From JBNKEI01 sp050288705 (lineage in GTDB: Bacteria; Myxococcota; Myxococcia; Myxococcales; UBA5297), in NCBI GenBank assembly GCA_050288705.1, contig JBNKEI010000009.1:1-28438 (forward strand): a stretch of DNA of 28,438 bases, in the 5' to 3' direction. The notes under the pieces were generated by a model. The model had not been told where the DNA came from, made no database searches, and saw nothing but the letters and a program-made list of their open reading frames with translations. Each line of letters opens with the position of its first letter. Position 1 is the first letter of the stretch. The translations under genes were made by a program, and so were the position numbers. Positions 15,027-23,623 of the stretch are shown here, piece after piece.

Positions 15027-15104
15027 CTATTAACTTTACTCTATTGTCAGTTGCGAACTTGCTAGAAGCACTTCAATGTAGTAACGTTTCTACAGAGGTG
15101 CCTT

Positions 15105-15359
15105 ATGAGTATCACTACTCTTTCCAGTCGAGAATTTAACCAAGATTCAGGTAAGGCCAAGAAAGCAACCAAGGATGGTCCAGTTTTCATCACTGACCGT
15201 GGACAACCCACCTTAGTTCTTTTAAGTTTCGAGGAATATCAACGTCTCACTGGTACCGAAACATCGCTTGGACAGGCATTGGCCCAGCGTGATGTACAGG
15301 ATTTTGAATTCGAGCCGCCGCGTGTTACCAATCTTTATCGTCCCGCAGATTTGCCCTAA
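15105..15359 (+). CDS. Phd/YefM-family antitoxin
   Basis: An 84-residue antitoxin that should bind and neutralise the adjoining PIN toxin and repress their shared promoter. The N-terminal half has the Phd/YefM pattern: SSREFNQ (7-13), PVFITDRGQPTLVLLSFEEY (26-45) and an RLTG turn. The C-terminal half (50-84) is acidic and Pro-rich, the usual toxin-binding tail. GAGG lies upstream of the ATG at 15105. Its stop codon overlaps the toxin ATG by one base (TAATG), as in coupled toxin-antitoxin pairs. It lies between the two direct repeats. Confidence 0.92.
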   Translation: MSITTLSSREFNQDSGKAKKATKDGPVFITDRGQPTLVLLSFEEYQRLTGTETSLGQALAQRDVQDFEFEPPRVTNLYRPADLP

Positions 15360-15772
15360 TGTTTTTACTAGATACCAATGTTCTCTCCGAGCTTCGTCGG
15401 CCAGATAAAACCCATTTGAATGTGGCAAAATGGGCATCTAATAAGCCCGTTTCGTGCTTCTTTTTGTCGTCTATTTCTGTATTAGAACTGGAACTCGGAG
15501 CCCTTTTGCTTGAACGGAAGGATATAGCGCAAGCGGCAATCATCCGGACTTGGATTAATGAACAAGTGCTGCCTCAATTTGAGGGTCGCATCCTTGCCAT
15601 CGATACCGCGGTTGCGCTGCGTTGTGCGCGTTTACATGTTCCTAATCCTCACTCGGAACGCGATGCGCTAATTGCTGCAACTGCTTTGGTGCATAGTATG
15701 ACCGTAGTAACTCGCAATATAGCTGATTTCGAAACAACTGGCGTTAGAATATTCAACCCTTGGGGTGCATAG
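15359..15772 (+). CDS. VapC/FitB-type PIN-domain toxin
   Basis: A ribonuclease toxin of 137 residues, normal for the family. PIN acidic residues are in place: Asp5 in LLDTNVLSELRRP, Glu43/Glu45 in VLELELGA, Asp102 in RDALIAATAL and Asp123 in TRNIADF. The LDTNVLSELRRP start and the NPW ending match the FitB-like branch. Such enzymes cut specific RNAs, often tRNA, in a Mg-dependent way. It is paired with the Phd-type antitoxin through a one-base overlap, and all active-site residues look intact, so the toxin is probably functional. Confidence 0.95.
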   Translation: MFLLDTNVLSELRRPDKTHLNVAKWASNKPVSCFFLSSISVLELELGALLLERKDIAQAAIIRTWINEQVLPQFEGRILAIDTAVALRCARLHVPNPHSERDALIAATALVHSMTVVTRNIADFETTGVRIFNPWGA

Positions 15773-15800
15773 GCTAGGCTTCGCACTACTGGTGAAGTGA

Positions 15801-15874
15801 GCAGAAGGCCCGGGAAGAGGAATTCCCGACATTCTGGTTTTTTATAGGTCCTCTAAACATCCTTGCCGCTGACA
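15801..15874 (+). repeat. Direct repeat, right copy (glycosyltransferase 3' end)
   Basis: Second copy of the 74-base repeat at 14953-15026. It still reads, without interruption, as the last codons of the glycosyltransferase followed by TGA, so it looks like the displaced end of that gene or the mate of an att duplication. It lies about 30 bases before the chosen start of the Fe-S oxidoreductase. Confidence 0.9.
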
Positions 15875-15904
15875 AATGACTCAACTCGCGGTATAGCATC
15901 ATCT

Positions 15905-17887
15905 ATGGGACCTATCGCTATTTCCATTTTGATGCTCGTGGCCGGCGCTGGCTTTCTGTTCACCATGCAACGCCGATTTCGTTTGCTCACCAAGCTTGCT
16001 AGATCAGAAGTTTGGCACCAGTCAGTCAAGCGCTTTGGTAATTTGCTGAGCTATGGGTTTGGTCAAAAGCGCTTGGTAGATTCTCCAGAGCATGTTCCCG
16101 GGTTTATGCATGTATTAATTTTTTTCTCATTTCTCGTTCTTGCTTTAAGGACCATTACTTTCTTTGGCAAGGGTTTCGATCCCAGTTTTCATTTGCCGTT
16201 CTTAGGAGAAACCCATTCCCTAGGCAAGGGTTATCTTTTTCTAAAGGATATTGTTTTGGTAATGGCTTTGCTGGCATCGATTTATTTGATTCTGTTTCGC
16301 GCAATAAAAAAACCAAAACGCCTGACCAATAGTTGGGAAGCTTATTTAATTCTCGGGTTTATTGCAGCGCTTATGATTACTGATCTCTTATACGAGGGAT
16401 CAGTGTTAGTTTTAGCACAATCTCCTTTTGACCCGGCGATCCCGGTAAGCTCGTTGGCCGCCCAAGCCATGGAAAGCATTGGGCTAAGTACCCGTTCATT
16501 GCTTACGACTGGGCAAGTAGGTTACTGGACCCATGTAGTAATAATTTTGGCATTTGCAAATTTTCTTCCGATAGGAAAGCATTTTCATGTCATTACTGCT
16601 TTGCCAAATGTTTATTTTAGCCGTTTAGAGCCCAGTGGGCAGCTTTCGAAATTAGATTTAGAAGAAGCAGAGAGTTTTGGACTGCAAAAAGCCACCGACA
16701 TTTCTTGGAAACAGCTTCTAGACGCCTATAGTTGTACGGAGTGCGGTCGCTGTCAAACCCATTGTCCAACCCATGTAACCGGAAAGCCTTTGTCGCATAA
16801 AGAATTAAACGCCACTCTTAAAAATCATGTTTTAAGCGAGTCGAGCAAAATTTTGTCCGGAAAAAAAGACGACTTGCCCACTATTCCTGGTACGGTAGTT
16901 TCTGAAGATACTATTTGGTCCTGCACTACTTGTGGTTGGTGTGAAACTGCCTGCCCGGTTTTAATTGAGAATACTCCGAGAATTATGGAATTGCGCCGTT
17001 ATCAAACGTTAATGGAGGCTAATTTTCCTCAAGAAATGATTAGAGTTTTCAAAGGATTGGAAAACCAAGGAAATCCCTGGGGCTTGGGGTCTAACACCCG
17101 AGAAGCATGGGCGGATGGCTTAGCAGTTCCACGTTGTGCCGATGGGGCAGAATTTGAGTGGCTATTTTTTGTAGGTTGTTCGGGTGCATTCGATGATCGA
17201 CAAAAAAAGGTAAGCAGAGCTTTGGTTAAAATTCTGCAAACTGCGGGAATTAGATTCGCTATTTTAGGGAATGAGGAAACTTGCAATGGAGAGGCAGCTC
17301 GAAGAATGGGGAATGAGCTTTTATTTCAAACTCTCTGTCAACAAAACATAGAAACGTTGAACAAATACGGAGTAAAAAAGATTCTGGTTCAATGTCCCCA
17401 TTGTTACAACACACTAAAACACGAATATTCCCAATTTGGTGGCAACTATGAAGTGCTGCATCATACCGAAATGATTGAATCTTTGATTATGCAAGGAAGA
17501 CTGAAGTTGAACAATAAAACTGACTTTGCTTCGGGTAAGGCAATAGCTTTTCATGATAGTTGCTATTTGGGCAGGCATAATAAAATCTACCAGGCGCCAA
17601 GGCAGGTTTTGAAAGCCTTACCAGAAACCAAACTGGTAGAGCTTTCGCGTAGCGGTCGTCAAGGGTTTTGTTGTGGCGCTGGCGGGGGGCGGATGTGGAT
17701 GGAAGAAAAAATTGGTAGTCGCATTAATCACAACCGCCTAGATGAAATAGCGCAGGCAAAGGTGGAAACGGTAGCTACCGCTTGCCCATTTTGTCTCACC
17801 ATGCTGCAAGACGCTGCAGCGGAAAAAGGCATGGAGCATAACCTGGGGGTGGTTGATGTGGCAGAGTTAGTTGCGGAAAGGCTGTGA
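15905..17887 (+). CDS. Membrane-anchored HdrD/GlpC-type Fe-S oxidoreductase
   Basis: A 660-residue fusion. The N-terminal ~235 residues hold several TM helices with the FMHVLIFFSF- and HFHVIT-type histidines of NarI-like cytochrome b subunits. Two [4Fe-4S] motifs follow: CTECGRCQTHC (277-287) and CTTCGWCETAC (340-350), each then CP. The C-terminus has two CCG domains (GCSGAF near the first; DSCYLGRHN and GFCCGAGGGRM in the second). Proteins of this build pass electrons between a soluble donor, often electron-transferring flavoprotein, and membrane quinone. No etf genes are in the window, so the donor is open. The start is ambiguous: the ATG at 15905 lacks a clear ribosome site, while a TTG at 15863 lies inside the repeat. 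Confidence 0.9.
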   Translation: MGPIAISILMLVAGAGFLFTMQRRFRLLTKLARSEVWHQSVKRFGNLLSYGFGQKRLVDSPEHVPGFMHVLIFFSFLVLALRTITFFGKGFDPSFHLPFLGETHSLGKGYLFLKDIVLVMALLASIYLILFRAIKKPKRLTNSWEAYLILGFIAALMITDLLYEGSVLVLAQSPFDPAIPVSSLAAQAMESIGLSTRSLLTTGQVGYWTHVVIILAFANFLPIGKHFHVITALPNVYFSRLEPSGQLSKLDLEEAESFGLQKATDISWKQLLDAYSCTECGRCQTHCPTHVTGKPLSHKELNATLKNHVLSESSKILSGKKDDLPTIPGTVVSEDTIWSCTTCGWCETACPVLIENTPRIMELRRYQTLMEANFPQEMIRVFKGLENQGNPWGLGSNTREAWADGLAVPRCADGAEFEWLFFVGCSGAFDDRQKKVSRALVKILQTAGIRFAILGNEETCNGEAARRMGNELLFQTLCQQNIETLNKYGVKKILVQCPHCYNTLKHEYSQFGGNYEVLHHTEMIESLIMQGRLKLNNKTDFASGKAIAFHDSCYLGRHNKIYQAPRQVLKALPETKLVELSRSGRQGFCCGAGGGRMWMEEKIGSRINHNRLDEIAQAKVETVATACPFCLTMLQDAAAEKGMEHNLGVVDVAELVAERL

Positions 17888-17918
17888 TTGACACATTCTA
17901 TGGACCAAATCCGAGCAC

Positions 17919-17950
17919 GGGAAACCTAGTTGCGGACTAGTTAATTTCCC
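17919..17950. terminator. Probable bidirectional terminator between convergent genes
   Basis: GGGAAA...TTTCCC and the inner CTAGT/ACTAG form a two-part stem with a small internal loop, lying between the converging Fe-S oxidoreductase and msbA genes. T-runs are short, so efficiency is uncertain. Confidence 0.45.
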
Positions 17951-19717
17951 TTAATTGACTTCCCGACGATAAAGCCGGGAGTATTCGCCGTTCTTCGCCA
18001 ATAAAGACCAGTGAGTGCCTTCTTCAACAATTCTTCCTTCTTTCAAAACCAGAATATGGTTGGCTTGGCGAATTGTGGAAAGCCGATGAGCAATAACTAG
18101 AGCGGTTCGATTCTTTAGCGCCTGAGCAAGTGCCAGAGTAACCTCTTGTTCACTTTGGGTGTCTAGGTTGCTAGTGGCTTCATCGAGAATTAGTACTGGT
18201 CTTTGAGCGCATAGCGCGCGGGCAAGAGCTATTCGTTGGCGTTGACCGCCAGAAAGTTTAATTCCTCGTTCGCCGATAATAGTTTGATAGCCTTGCGGTA
18301 ATTGACGTACAAATCCATCAGCATTGGCTATTTGCGCTGCCCATTGCACATCTTCAAAGGTGGCATTTGTTTTACCAAATCCAATGTTTTCTTCCACTGT
18401 TCCCGAGAACAACAGAGATTCCTGCGTAACTAAACCATATTGCTGACGAACTGAATCTAATGTTTTGTATTTGATATCGGCATTGTCAATGCAAATTCTA
18501 CCAGCTTTTGGATCAGCAAAGCGCATAGCCAACATTGCGGCAGTACTCTTTCCGGCGCCGCTTTCTCCAACTAGTGCGATAACTTGGCCTTTTTTTAGTT
18601 CGAGTTGAAATTCGTTTAGTACATCTTTTTCTTGGTACGAAAAACGTACCTTTTCCATTTGCAGGGTTTTTTCCAAGGCAGGTAAATCATCTGCTTGTGG
18701 AAAATTGTTAATGCAAGAATGATTGTCTATTATTGCCCACAAGCGTTCTGAGCTAGCCATTGCTTGAATTACAAACTGCCCAACTTTTCCCAAATTGCGA
18801 ACTGGTTGGTACAGAAGGGCAATGGTTGATAGAAATGAAACTAAACGCACAGGGTCGATTACTCCTTCCGATACCGAGCGCACCGCCGTCCATAAGGAAC
18901 ACGCTAATCCGCCAACTAATGCTATTTCGAATACTGCCGGACCTAGGCTGCTAGCCTTAAATGATTTGATTTGCGCACGCAATACATGGGCGTTTTCTTC
19001 GTCGAATTTCTCTAGTCCCCGTGACTCTAAGCGATAGGCTTGGATTACTCTTATTCCCCAAAGACTTTCCTGAACTAATGCGGTTAATAGGCCCATGGAT
19101 GTTTGGCTTTGTGAGGCGCGATGCTTAAGTTTTTTTGCCAAGCGTGAAACTGGGAAGGCGATCACTGGTACTCCTAGAAAAGCTACTACCGATAGCCGCC
19201 AATCTAGCCAAAAAGCCATAGCTAGAAGGGCTAAGGCCTCCAAGGAGTCACGAATATAGGAAGCGCTGGCATGAGTTGCTGCTCGCTCTACATGGGCAAT
19301 GTCGGCGGAAAACCGGGAGAGAAGATCGCCAGTTTGTGCGTTGTTATAAAAGCTGTCGTCTTGTTTTAACAGGCTAGAGAAGAGATCCCGCCGGAGGTTG
19401 GCGGCTACAGTTTGGCCGAGAACCCCCATCCAATAGTGCTGACCGAAATAGGCAATTCCTTTAAGTATGGCTACTGATACTAAAATAGCCGGGAAAAAGA
19501 ATGAGGAATGACTAAAATTAGAAAACATTGAAGATAGGAAAGAAAACGATTGTAAAATGCCATTTGTATTGCCGGTTACTAAATATTTGGCGGCAGGACC
19601 GGTTAGAAATGCCATAATTGCGGTAGTGGCCGAGAGTATAATCATGCATACTACTGCAATAGCAATAGCCTTTTTATCGGACAGTAAATAACCAAGGATT
19701 CTCGATAATGGTTTCAT
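17951..19717 (-). CDS. msbA: Lipid A export ABC transporter MsbA-like
   Basis: A fused TM-plus-ATPase half-transporter of 588 residues that would flip lipid A-core across the inner membrane as a dimer. The TM domain spans about 1-325 with six helices. The ATPase domain shows Walker A GESGAGKS (384-391), signature LSGGQ (488-492), Walker B VLILDE (508-513) and the switch His544. It ends the lpxB-marC-msbA run, beginning only 6 bases after marC, which ties it to lipid A metabolism. Sequence alone cannot exclude another lipid or multidrug substrate of the same family. The ATG at 19717 has only a weak GAGA upstream, so translational coupling to marC is likely. Confidence 0.85.
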   Translation of the reverse strand: MKPLSRILGYLLSDKKAIAIAVVCMIILSATTAIMAFLTGPAAKYLVTGNTNGILQSFSFLSSMFSNFSHSSFFFPAILVSVAILKGIAYFGQHYWMGVLGQTVAANLRRDLFSSLLKQDDSFYNNAQTGDLLSRFSADIAHVERAATHASASYIRDSLEALALLAMAFWLDWRLSVVAFLGVPVIAFPVSRLAKKLKHRASQSQTSMGLLTALVQESLWGIRVIQAYRLESRGLEKFDEENAHVLRAQIKSFKASSLGPAVFEIALVGGLACSLWTAVRSVSEGVIDPVRLVSFLSTIALLYQPVRNLGKVGQFVIQAMASSERLWAIIDNHSCINNFPQADDLPALEKTLQMEKVRFSYQEKDVLNEFQLELKKGQVIALVGESGAGKSTAAMLAMRFADPKAGRICIDNADIKYKTLDSVRQQYGLVTQESLLFSGTVEENIGFGKTNATFEDVQWAAQIANADGFVRQLPQGYQTIIGERGIKLSGGQRQRIALARALCAQRPVLILDEATSNLDTQSEQEVTLALAQALKNRTALVIAHRLSTIRQANHILVLKEGRIVEEGTHWSLLAKNGEYSRLYRREVN

Positions 19718-19723
19718 GTGGTC

Positions 19724-20347
19724 TCATATGAGTTCTGCGGTTCCATCGGCAATAAATTGGACCGCGATAGCGGCTAATAGTAAACCTATTATTCTCTCAA
19801 TTACGGTAATTCCTCCTTTTCCTAATATGCGGTTAACGTGTCCGGCTAAGCGCAAAAGGACGTAAGTAATGGTGCAGGTAAGCGCGATGGAGCCAATGAG
19901 TGACGTTAAATATATCCAGTTTTTTCCGCGAGCAGAGAGAACCATTACCGTGGCAATAGCTCCTGGACCAGCCAGCAAAGGAATGGCCATTGGCACAATA
20001 GCCATGTTATCTTTTTCGTCAATTTCTTCAGTTTCCTCTGGAGAAGAACGCGTACGCGCTGGCTGCGCACGTAACATGTCTAAAGAAGTAAGTAAAAGCA
20101 GAATTCCTCCTGCAATTTTGAAAGCGCTAAGCGTAATTCCAAACACCCGGAAAACTATGCTTCCAAATATCGCAAAAAACACTAACAATAAAAATGCTAT
20201 TGCTGAGGCTTTCAAAGCGGTGCGTGCTCTTTTTTGCGCAGAGTCTTGCGAAGTGATAGAAACAAAAATAGGAATAGTTCCCAAGGGATCTACAATAAAA
20301 AAGAGAGCCAAAAAAGCAGTTGCTGCGAAGCTGAAAAGGTCACTCAT
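19724..20347 (-). CDS. MarC-family integral membrane protein
   Basis: A 207-residue protein with six hydrophobic helices. Family marks are ALFFIVDPLGTIPIF (14-28) and MAIPLLAGPGAI in the second half; a charged loop (about 98-115) separates them. The family's role is unsettled; the link to multiple antibiotic resistance that named it has not held up. The start is the ATG at 20347, which shares one base with the lpxB stop (TGATG); an upstream TTG is less likely. The placement between lpxB and msbA suggests co-expression with lipid A genes. Confidence 0.92.
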   Translation of the reverse strand: MSDLFSFAATAFLALFFIVDPLGTIPIFVSITSQDSAQKRARTALKASAIAFLLLVFFAIFGSIVFRVFGITLSAFKIAGGILLLLTSLDMLRAQPARTRSSPEETEEIDEKDNMAIVPMAIPLLAGPGAIATVMVLSARGKNWIYLTSLIGSIALTCTITYVLLRLAGHVNRILGKGGITVIERIIGLLLAAIAVQFIADGTAELI

Positions 20348-21519
20348 CAAGTTTCTCTAGTGCCTGATTCTGGTTCTTTTTTGCGCAACAGCGATATTAC
20401 CGCTTTTGCAGCATTGGTGGAGGCCCCGGCAGAACCTAGCGAGGCACGCACCGAAGTAAGCTGTTCAATCAGAACATTGTTTTGCGTGTGCTGTTTGAAG
20501 AAAGGTAGGACAGCATGTGTAATCTTTGCCGGTGTGCAGTCAAACTGTAATAATTCCGGTACAATCCGGCGATTCGCAAGTATATTGACGAGCGATAGGT
20601 GTGCTACTCGTATAAATAACTTGAACAACAAAAAAGTTATTAGAGGCATGCGATAGACAACCACAAAAGGGCGCAGCATTAGCCCCGCTTCCAACGTGGC
20701 TGTTCCGGAACATACGATAGCCCCATCGCTGGCTCCGATAACTTCGGCAGTGCGAGCGGTGACAATGGTAGGGCTTACTGTTCGTTGCCAAAAATAAGCG
20801 GAAATTCTTTTATGGTCAATTGAGGGTGCTACTGGAATAATGACCTGCAAATCTGAATAAACTGCCTTAAGTTGTTCTGCAACCATTACTAATGTAGGCA
20901 TGAGTCGAGTGATTTCTGATTCTCGGCTACCGGGAAGCAATGCTAAAGTTGGTTTCTCCGGCAGGTTAAGACGAGTTCGAAACTCAGAAACTGAAGCTGG
21001 GGAAGGAATCTGATCGAGCAGAGGATTCCCTACGTATATGGCCTGAACACCATGTTGACGGTAAAGGTGTTCCTCAAAAGGCAAGATGCACAGCATGAGG
21101 TCTACATTCCTTCTGATCTGCTTTACCCTACTGGCGCGGGAAGCCCAGATCATGGGGCTGATATAGTAGACTACGGGTATACCTTGTCGTTTTAGTCGAC
21201 GAGCAAGTCGGAGATTGAAATCGGGAACATCAATCAAGATGGCTAGTCTAGGTCTTCTCTGTATAGCAGATTGATGAAGTCCCTTTAGCACACTTAAGAT
21301 ACGCAGAATTTTGGGAAGGACCTCTACTGCTCCCATGACCGATATCTCTTTAGAATCGTACAATGCTTCCAATCCCGCTTCACGCATTCGGGGACCGCCC
21401 ATTCCGAAAAATCGTGCTTCCGGAAGTCGGGAAGAAAGTTCACGGATCAACGATCCTCCGTGAAGATCGCCGGATGCTTCGCCCGCCACCATCAAGATTT
21501 CCAAATGACTCGCTACCAA
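20347..21519 (-). CDS. lpxB: Lipid-A-disaccharide synthase
   Basis: LpxB joins UDP-2,3-diacylglucosamine and lipid X to make the lipid A disaccharide at the cytoplasmic membrane face. The 390 residues fit the family length. Recognised are MVAGEASGDLHGG (10-22), FFGMGGPRM (38-46), the DVPDFNLRLAR segment and LLPGSRESEI before the C-terminal GT-B half. The start is TTG at 21519, supported by GAGG five bases upstream; the later ATG at Met10 would cut into the conserved N-terminus. First gene of lpxB-marC-msbA. The other lpx genes are outside the window. Confidence 0.97.
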   Translation of the reverse strand: MVASHLEILMVAGEASGDLHGGSLIRELSSRLPEARFFGMGGPRMREAGLEALYDSKEISVMGAVEVLPKILRILSVLKGLHQSAIQRRPRLAILIDVPDFNLRLARRLKRQGIPVVYYISPMIWASRASRVKQIRRNVDLMLCILPFEEHLYRQHGVQAIYVGNPLLDQIPSPASVSEFRTRLNLPEKPTLALLPGSRESEITRLMPTLVMVAEQLKAVYSDLQVIIPVAPSIDHKRISAYFWQRTVSPTIVTARTAEVIGASDGAIVCSGTATLEAGLMLRPFVVVYRMPLITFLLFKLFIRVAHLSLVNILANRRIVPELLQFDCTPAKITHAVLPFFKQHTQNNVLIEQLTSVRASLGSAGASTNAAKAVISLLRKKEPESGTRET

Positions 21520-21524
21520 AAAAA

Positions 21525-21528
21525 CCTC
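21525..21528 (-). promoter_or_regulatory. Ribosome binding site for the TTG start of lpxB
   Basis: GAGG on the minus strand, five T's, then TTG at 21519. This supports a TTG start and full use of the conserved N-terminus. Confidence 0.55.
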
Positions 21529-21662
21529 AAGAAAGTTTTTCCTTTGACTAAAAGGTTTTGATTACGCTGATTTCTTGCCAGGCTCAAGCATAGATTGGTG
21601 CCAGGCGCGCAGGTGTAGGGTAAGAGTTTGAAACCACCGGGAAAATTTAGGAGCGTGACATA

Positions 21663-22670
21663 ATGGTACGTAAATGGAGTGTTAGAAAGCGGGTTTTCAA
21701 ACTGGCCCTCTTGCTATTGCTTTTTGCAAAATGCGTAGACCCAGTAGATCGCGCAGCAAAACAGCGAATTTTCTCTCCAGAGGAGCCAACTAAAGCCAAG
21801 GGTGCGGCTGCACAGCATGTTCCCGCTCATCGCCTTGCTGATGACCCGGCACTAATGGAACGGGTCTTTTCCATGAATAGTGTAGAGGTTTGGGAGCGTA
21901 TAGGCCCCTTTCGCTATACCGCGGAGGCAGCCTTTGAATGGACAAGGAAAGAAAAAACTGTACGGCTCCGCGAAACCCGCGAACTGGAGCAAGCCTCAAT
22001 TTCGGAATTTCACCTGCGTACCGATAATAGTCGTGACCATGGGCTAGAGTACATTCTCGTTAAAGGACGAATATTTGCTCGCAGCAAATACCATAACTAC
22101 AGAGAGCGAAAAGGAAACCGTTATCAAGCGGAGATGCTCCGTGACGATGTTTATGGGGGTATAGACACCATCCAGTCATTGCTAAACAAACGGCTAGCTC
22201 TCCGAAAAAAACCTACTTTTTCGGTAGTGGTTGCTGGTCGCAAAGCCTATAAATATGCATTTATTTTGGATAGAAAGCCTAGCTCAGCTAATGCACCTAC
22301 CCTTCCGAAAATTCAGTATCCAGAGGGTGGGCCCGATCCGCAAACCGGGTTAGGTATTGCTTTTGCGCAAAAACGAGAGCCTCGCTCGGTGGAAGGTGAG
22401 TTACTAATCGATGAGGAAACCGGTGTTCCGCTGAGAATGGAGCTAACCGCCAGGTTGGAAGTTCCCGACTCGGAGACTAAGGCGGAGCTGGTGGTGCTTT
22501 GGAAATCCGAGTTGACTACAAAGAAAGTCATTACCCTGAAACTACCGTCGTCTTATTTGCCTGACGAAGGACGGCCCAATGCTATTGCTGCAGCTCTAAG
22601 GCGATTTGGAATCAATCGCCAAGAAGGCACTGAGAATTCCACTGAAGAAGCAGACGCGGACTCGCAGTGA
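21663..22670 (+). CDS. Predicted secreted or lipid-anchored protein of unknown function
   Basis: 335 residues. A basic start (VRKWSVRKR) and hydrophobic run end at LFAKC, with Cys24 a possible lipidation site, although Lys at -1 is unusual; a plain signal peptide is the alternative. The rest has a beta-rich, charged pattern with long strands (about 75-300) that recalls LolA/LppX-type lipid carriers, but no family was recognised. Residues 300-335 are acidic and probably disordered. AGGAG lies nine bases before the ATG. It is divergent from lpxB across a 143-base gap that should hold both promoters. Probable location is the periplasm or outer membrane. Confidence 0.75.
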   Translation: MVRKWSVRKRVFKLALLLLLFAKCVDPVDRAAKQRIFSPEEPTKAKGAAAQHVPAHRLADDPALMERVFSMNSVEVWERIGPFRYTAEAAFEWTRKEKTVRLRETRELEQASISEFHLRTDNSRDHGLEYILVKGRIFARSKYHNYRERKGNRYQAEMLRDDVYGGIDTIQSLLNKRLALRKKPTFSVVVAGRKAYKYAFILDRKPSSANAPTLPKIQYPEGGPDPQTGLGIAFAQKREPRSVEGELLIDEETGVPLRMELTARLEVPDSETKAELVVLWKSELTTKKVITLKLPSSYLPDEGRPNAIAAALRRFGINRQEGTENSTEEADADSQ

Positions 22671-22753
22671 CTCCTCGCGTTTAGAGCTTTCGAAAAATAA
22701 AGACGAAAACTTGCGGGTAGAGTTACTCCCCATACAATAGACACTCGATAGAC

Positions 22754-22786
22754 AGCTTGTGTCGTAGAGAGAGACGCGACCAAGCT
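22754..22786. terminator. Stem-loop after the secreted-protein gene
   Basis: AGCTTG-T-GTCG pairs with CGAC-CAAGCT, a 10-bp stem with one bulged base and a 12-base loop, 84 bases after the stop codon. No strong T-run follows on either strand, so it may be a terminator aided by Rho or a leader structure for the next gene. Confidence 0.4.
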
Positions 22787-22843
22787 TAATTATTGCTAAA
22801 GCCATCACCATTCCGTAGGAAAGTTCTACAGAAGAGGGGATAT

Positions 22844-23212
22844 ATGCAACGCAAAGTAGGTAGTATCTCGGTTAGCGATGCGGTTGAGGCTAGAAGTACT
22901 GGGTCAGCAACTAATAAAACCCGTGCCCTTGATAATGAAGAAGAAAAAGTTCTGCGTATGCGCCGGGGATGCAGAATTGGTCCGCAGGTGCTTTTGGAAA
23001 AACATAGAGTGGCCACGGTAAATGTCGATGACCAGTTGCAAGATGAATTACAGGACGAGCTGCTCTTCATGGAAATGGAATTATTGAGAGCCTGGCGGAA
23101 GCATCAGGCTCAGAGTGTTGCTGGTCAACAATCATTGGCAACGCCGGTGGTAAAACCGGTGCCTTCCCGAGCCAAAGAAAAGATTGTGCGTGCACTACGA
23201 AAAAGACACTAG
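22844..23212 (+). CDS. Small charged protein of unknown function
   Basis: 122 residues, no family recognised. The middle has EEEKVLRMRRG (about 32-42) and an acidic helix DDQLQDELQDELLFMEMELL (about 62-81), suggesting a helical or coiled segment. The tail is basic (RAKEKIVRALRKRH). It has no signal peptide or TM helix, so it is probably cytosolic. The ATG at 22844 is preferred because GAGGGG lies four bases upstream; an in-frame TTG at 22793 would add 17 unlikely residues. Likely expressed alone or with the FmdB-type gene that follows. Confidence 0.7.
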   Translation: MQRKVGSISVSDAVEARSTGSATNKTRALDNEEEKVLRMRRGCRIGPQVLLEKHRVATVNVDDQLQDELQDELLFMEMELLRAWRKHQAQSVAGQQSLATPVVKPVPSRAKEKIVRALRKRH

Positions 23213-23308
23213 TTTCATTCGCTTGTATCGGTAGAGTGGACGATAAAAAAACTCATTACATTTGACAGCTATTCATTCGTGGTTAATTATCCATCGAGGA
23301 AAACAGCC

Positions 23309-23602
23309 ATGCCTATCTACGAATACGATTGTGAAAAATGTGGTCGAATTGAAGTAATCCAAAAAATCACTGATGAACCACTAAGCGAATGCAGTCAATG
23401 CGGTTCAATGGTAAAAAAAGTAGTAAGTTTAAGCTCTTTTGCTTTAGTTGGTGGGGGATGGTACAAAGATTTGTACAGCTCTACCAAAGCGAATTCTGCT
23501 TCTTCCAGCAACGAATCAACTTCTTCTTCGTCAACTTCTTCTTCCAATGCTGCTGCACCTCCTAAAAGTGAGTCCAAGGCTGCTCCTACTGCGGCTGCCT
23601 AA
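23309..23602 (+). CDS. FmdB-family zinc ribbon protein with Ser-rich tail
   Basis: 97 residues. MPIYEYDCEKCG begins the FmdB/CxxC regulatory domain, with Cys8, Cys11, Cys28 and Cys31 forming a zinc ribbon. After residue 55 the protein is low-complexity Ser/Thr/Ala with a final Pro/Lys/Ala stretch. Family members are small putative regulators; FmdB was named from a formamidase locus, but the general role is unknown. GAGGA lies eight bases before the ATG at 23309; the frame could be extended 10 codons upstream but lacks the family start. Followed 21 bases later by the pseudouridine synthase gene. Confidence 0.92.
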   Translation: MPIYEYDCEKCGRIEVIQKITDEPLSECSQCGSMVKKVVSLSSFALVGGGWYKDLYSSTKANSASSSNESTSSSSTSSSNAAAPPKSESKAAPTAAA

Positions 23603-23623
23603 CACTCGCTGCTTGGTTTTAGT

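Larger units (their letters stand above)
14953..15874 (+). mobile_element. Putative minimal integrated cassette carrying phd-vapC
   Basis: Two direct repeats of ~74 bases bracket a phd-vapC pair; the repeat period is 848 bases. Each repeat carries the end of the upstream glycosyltransferase gene, so insertion leaves that gene intact, as att-site duplications do for integrative elements. No integrase, transposase or terminal inverted repeats are present, so the unit would have to be moved by an enzyme acting in trans, or it could be the residue of a larger element. A local duplication with later insertion is the main alternative. The repeats are seen directly; mobility is inference. Confidence 0.5.

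Noticed and set aside
14953..15874. Integron gene cassette with attC sites
   Set aside because: The repeats are coding gene ends without the attC core (GTTRRRY) arrangement, and no integrase is present.
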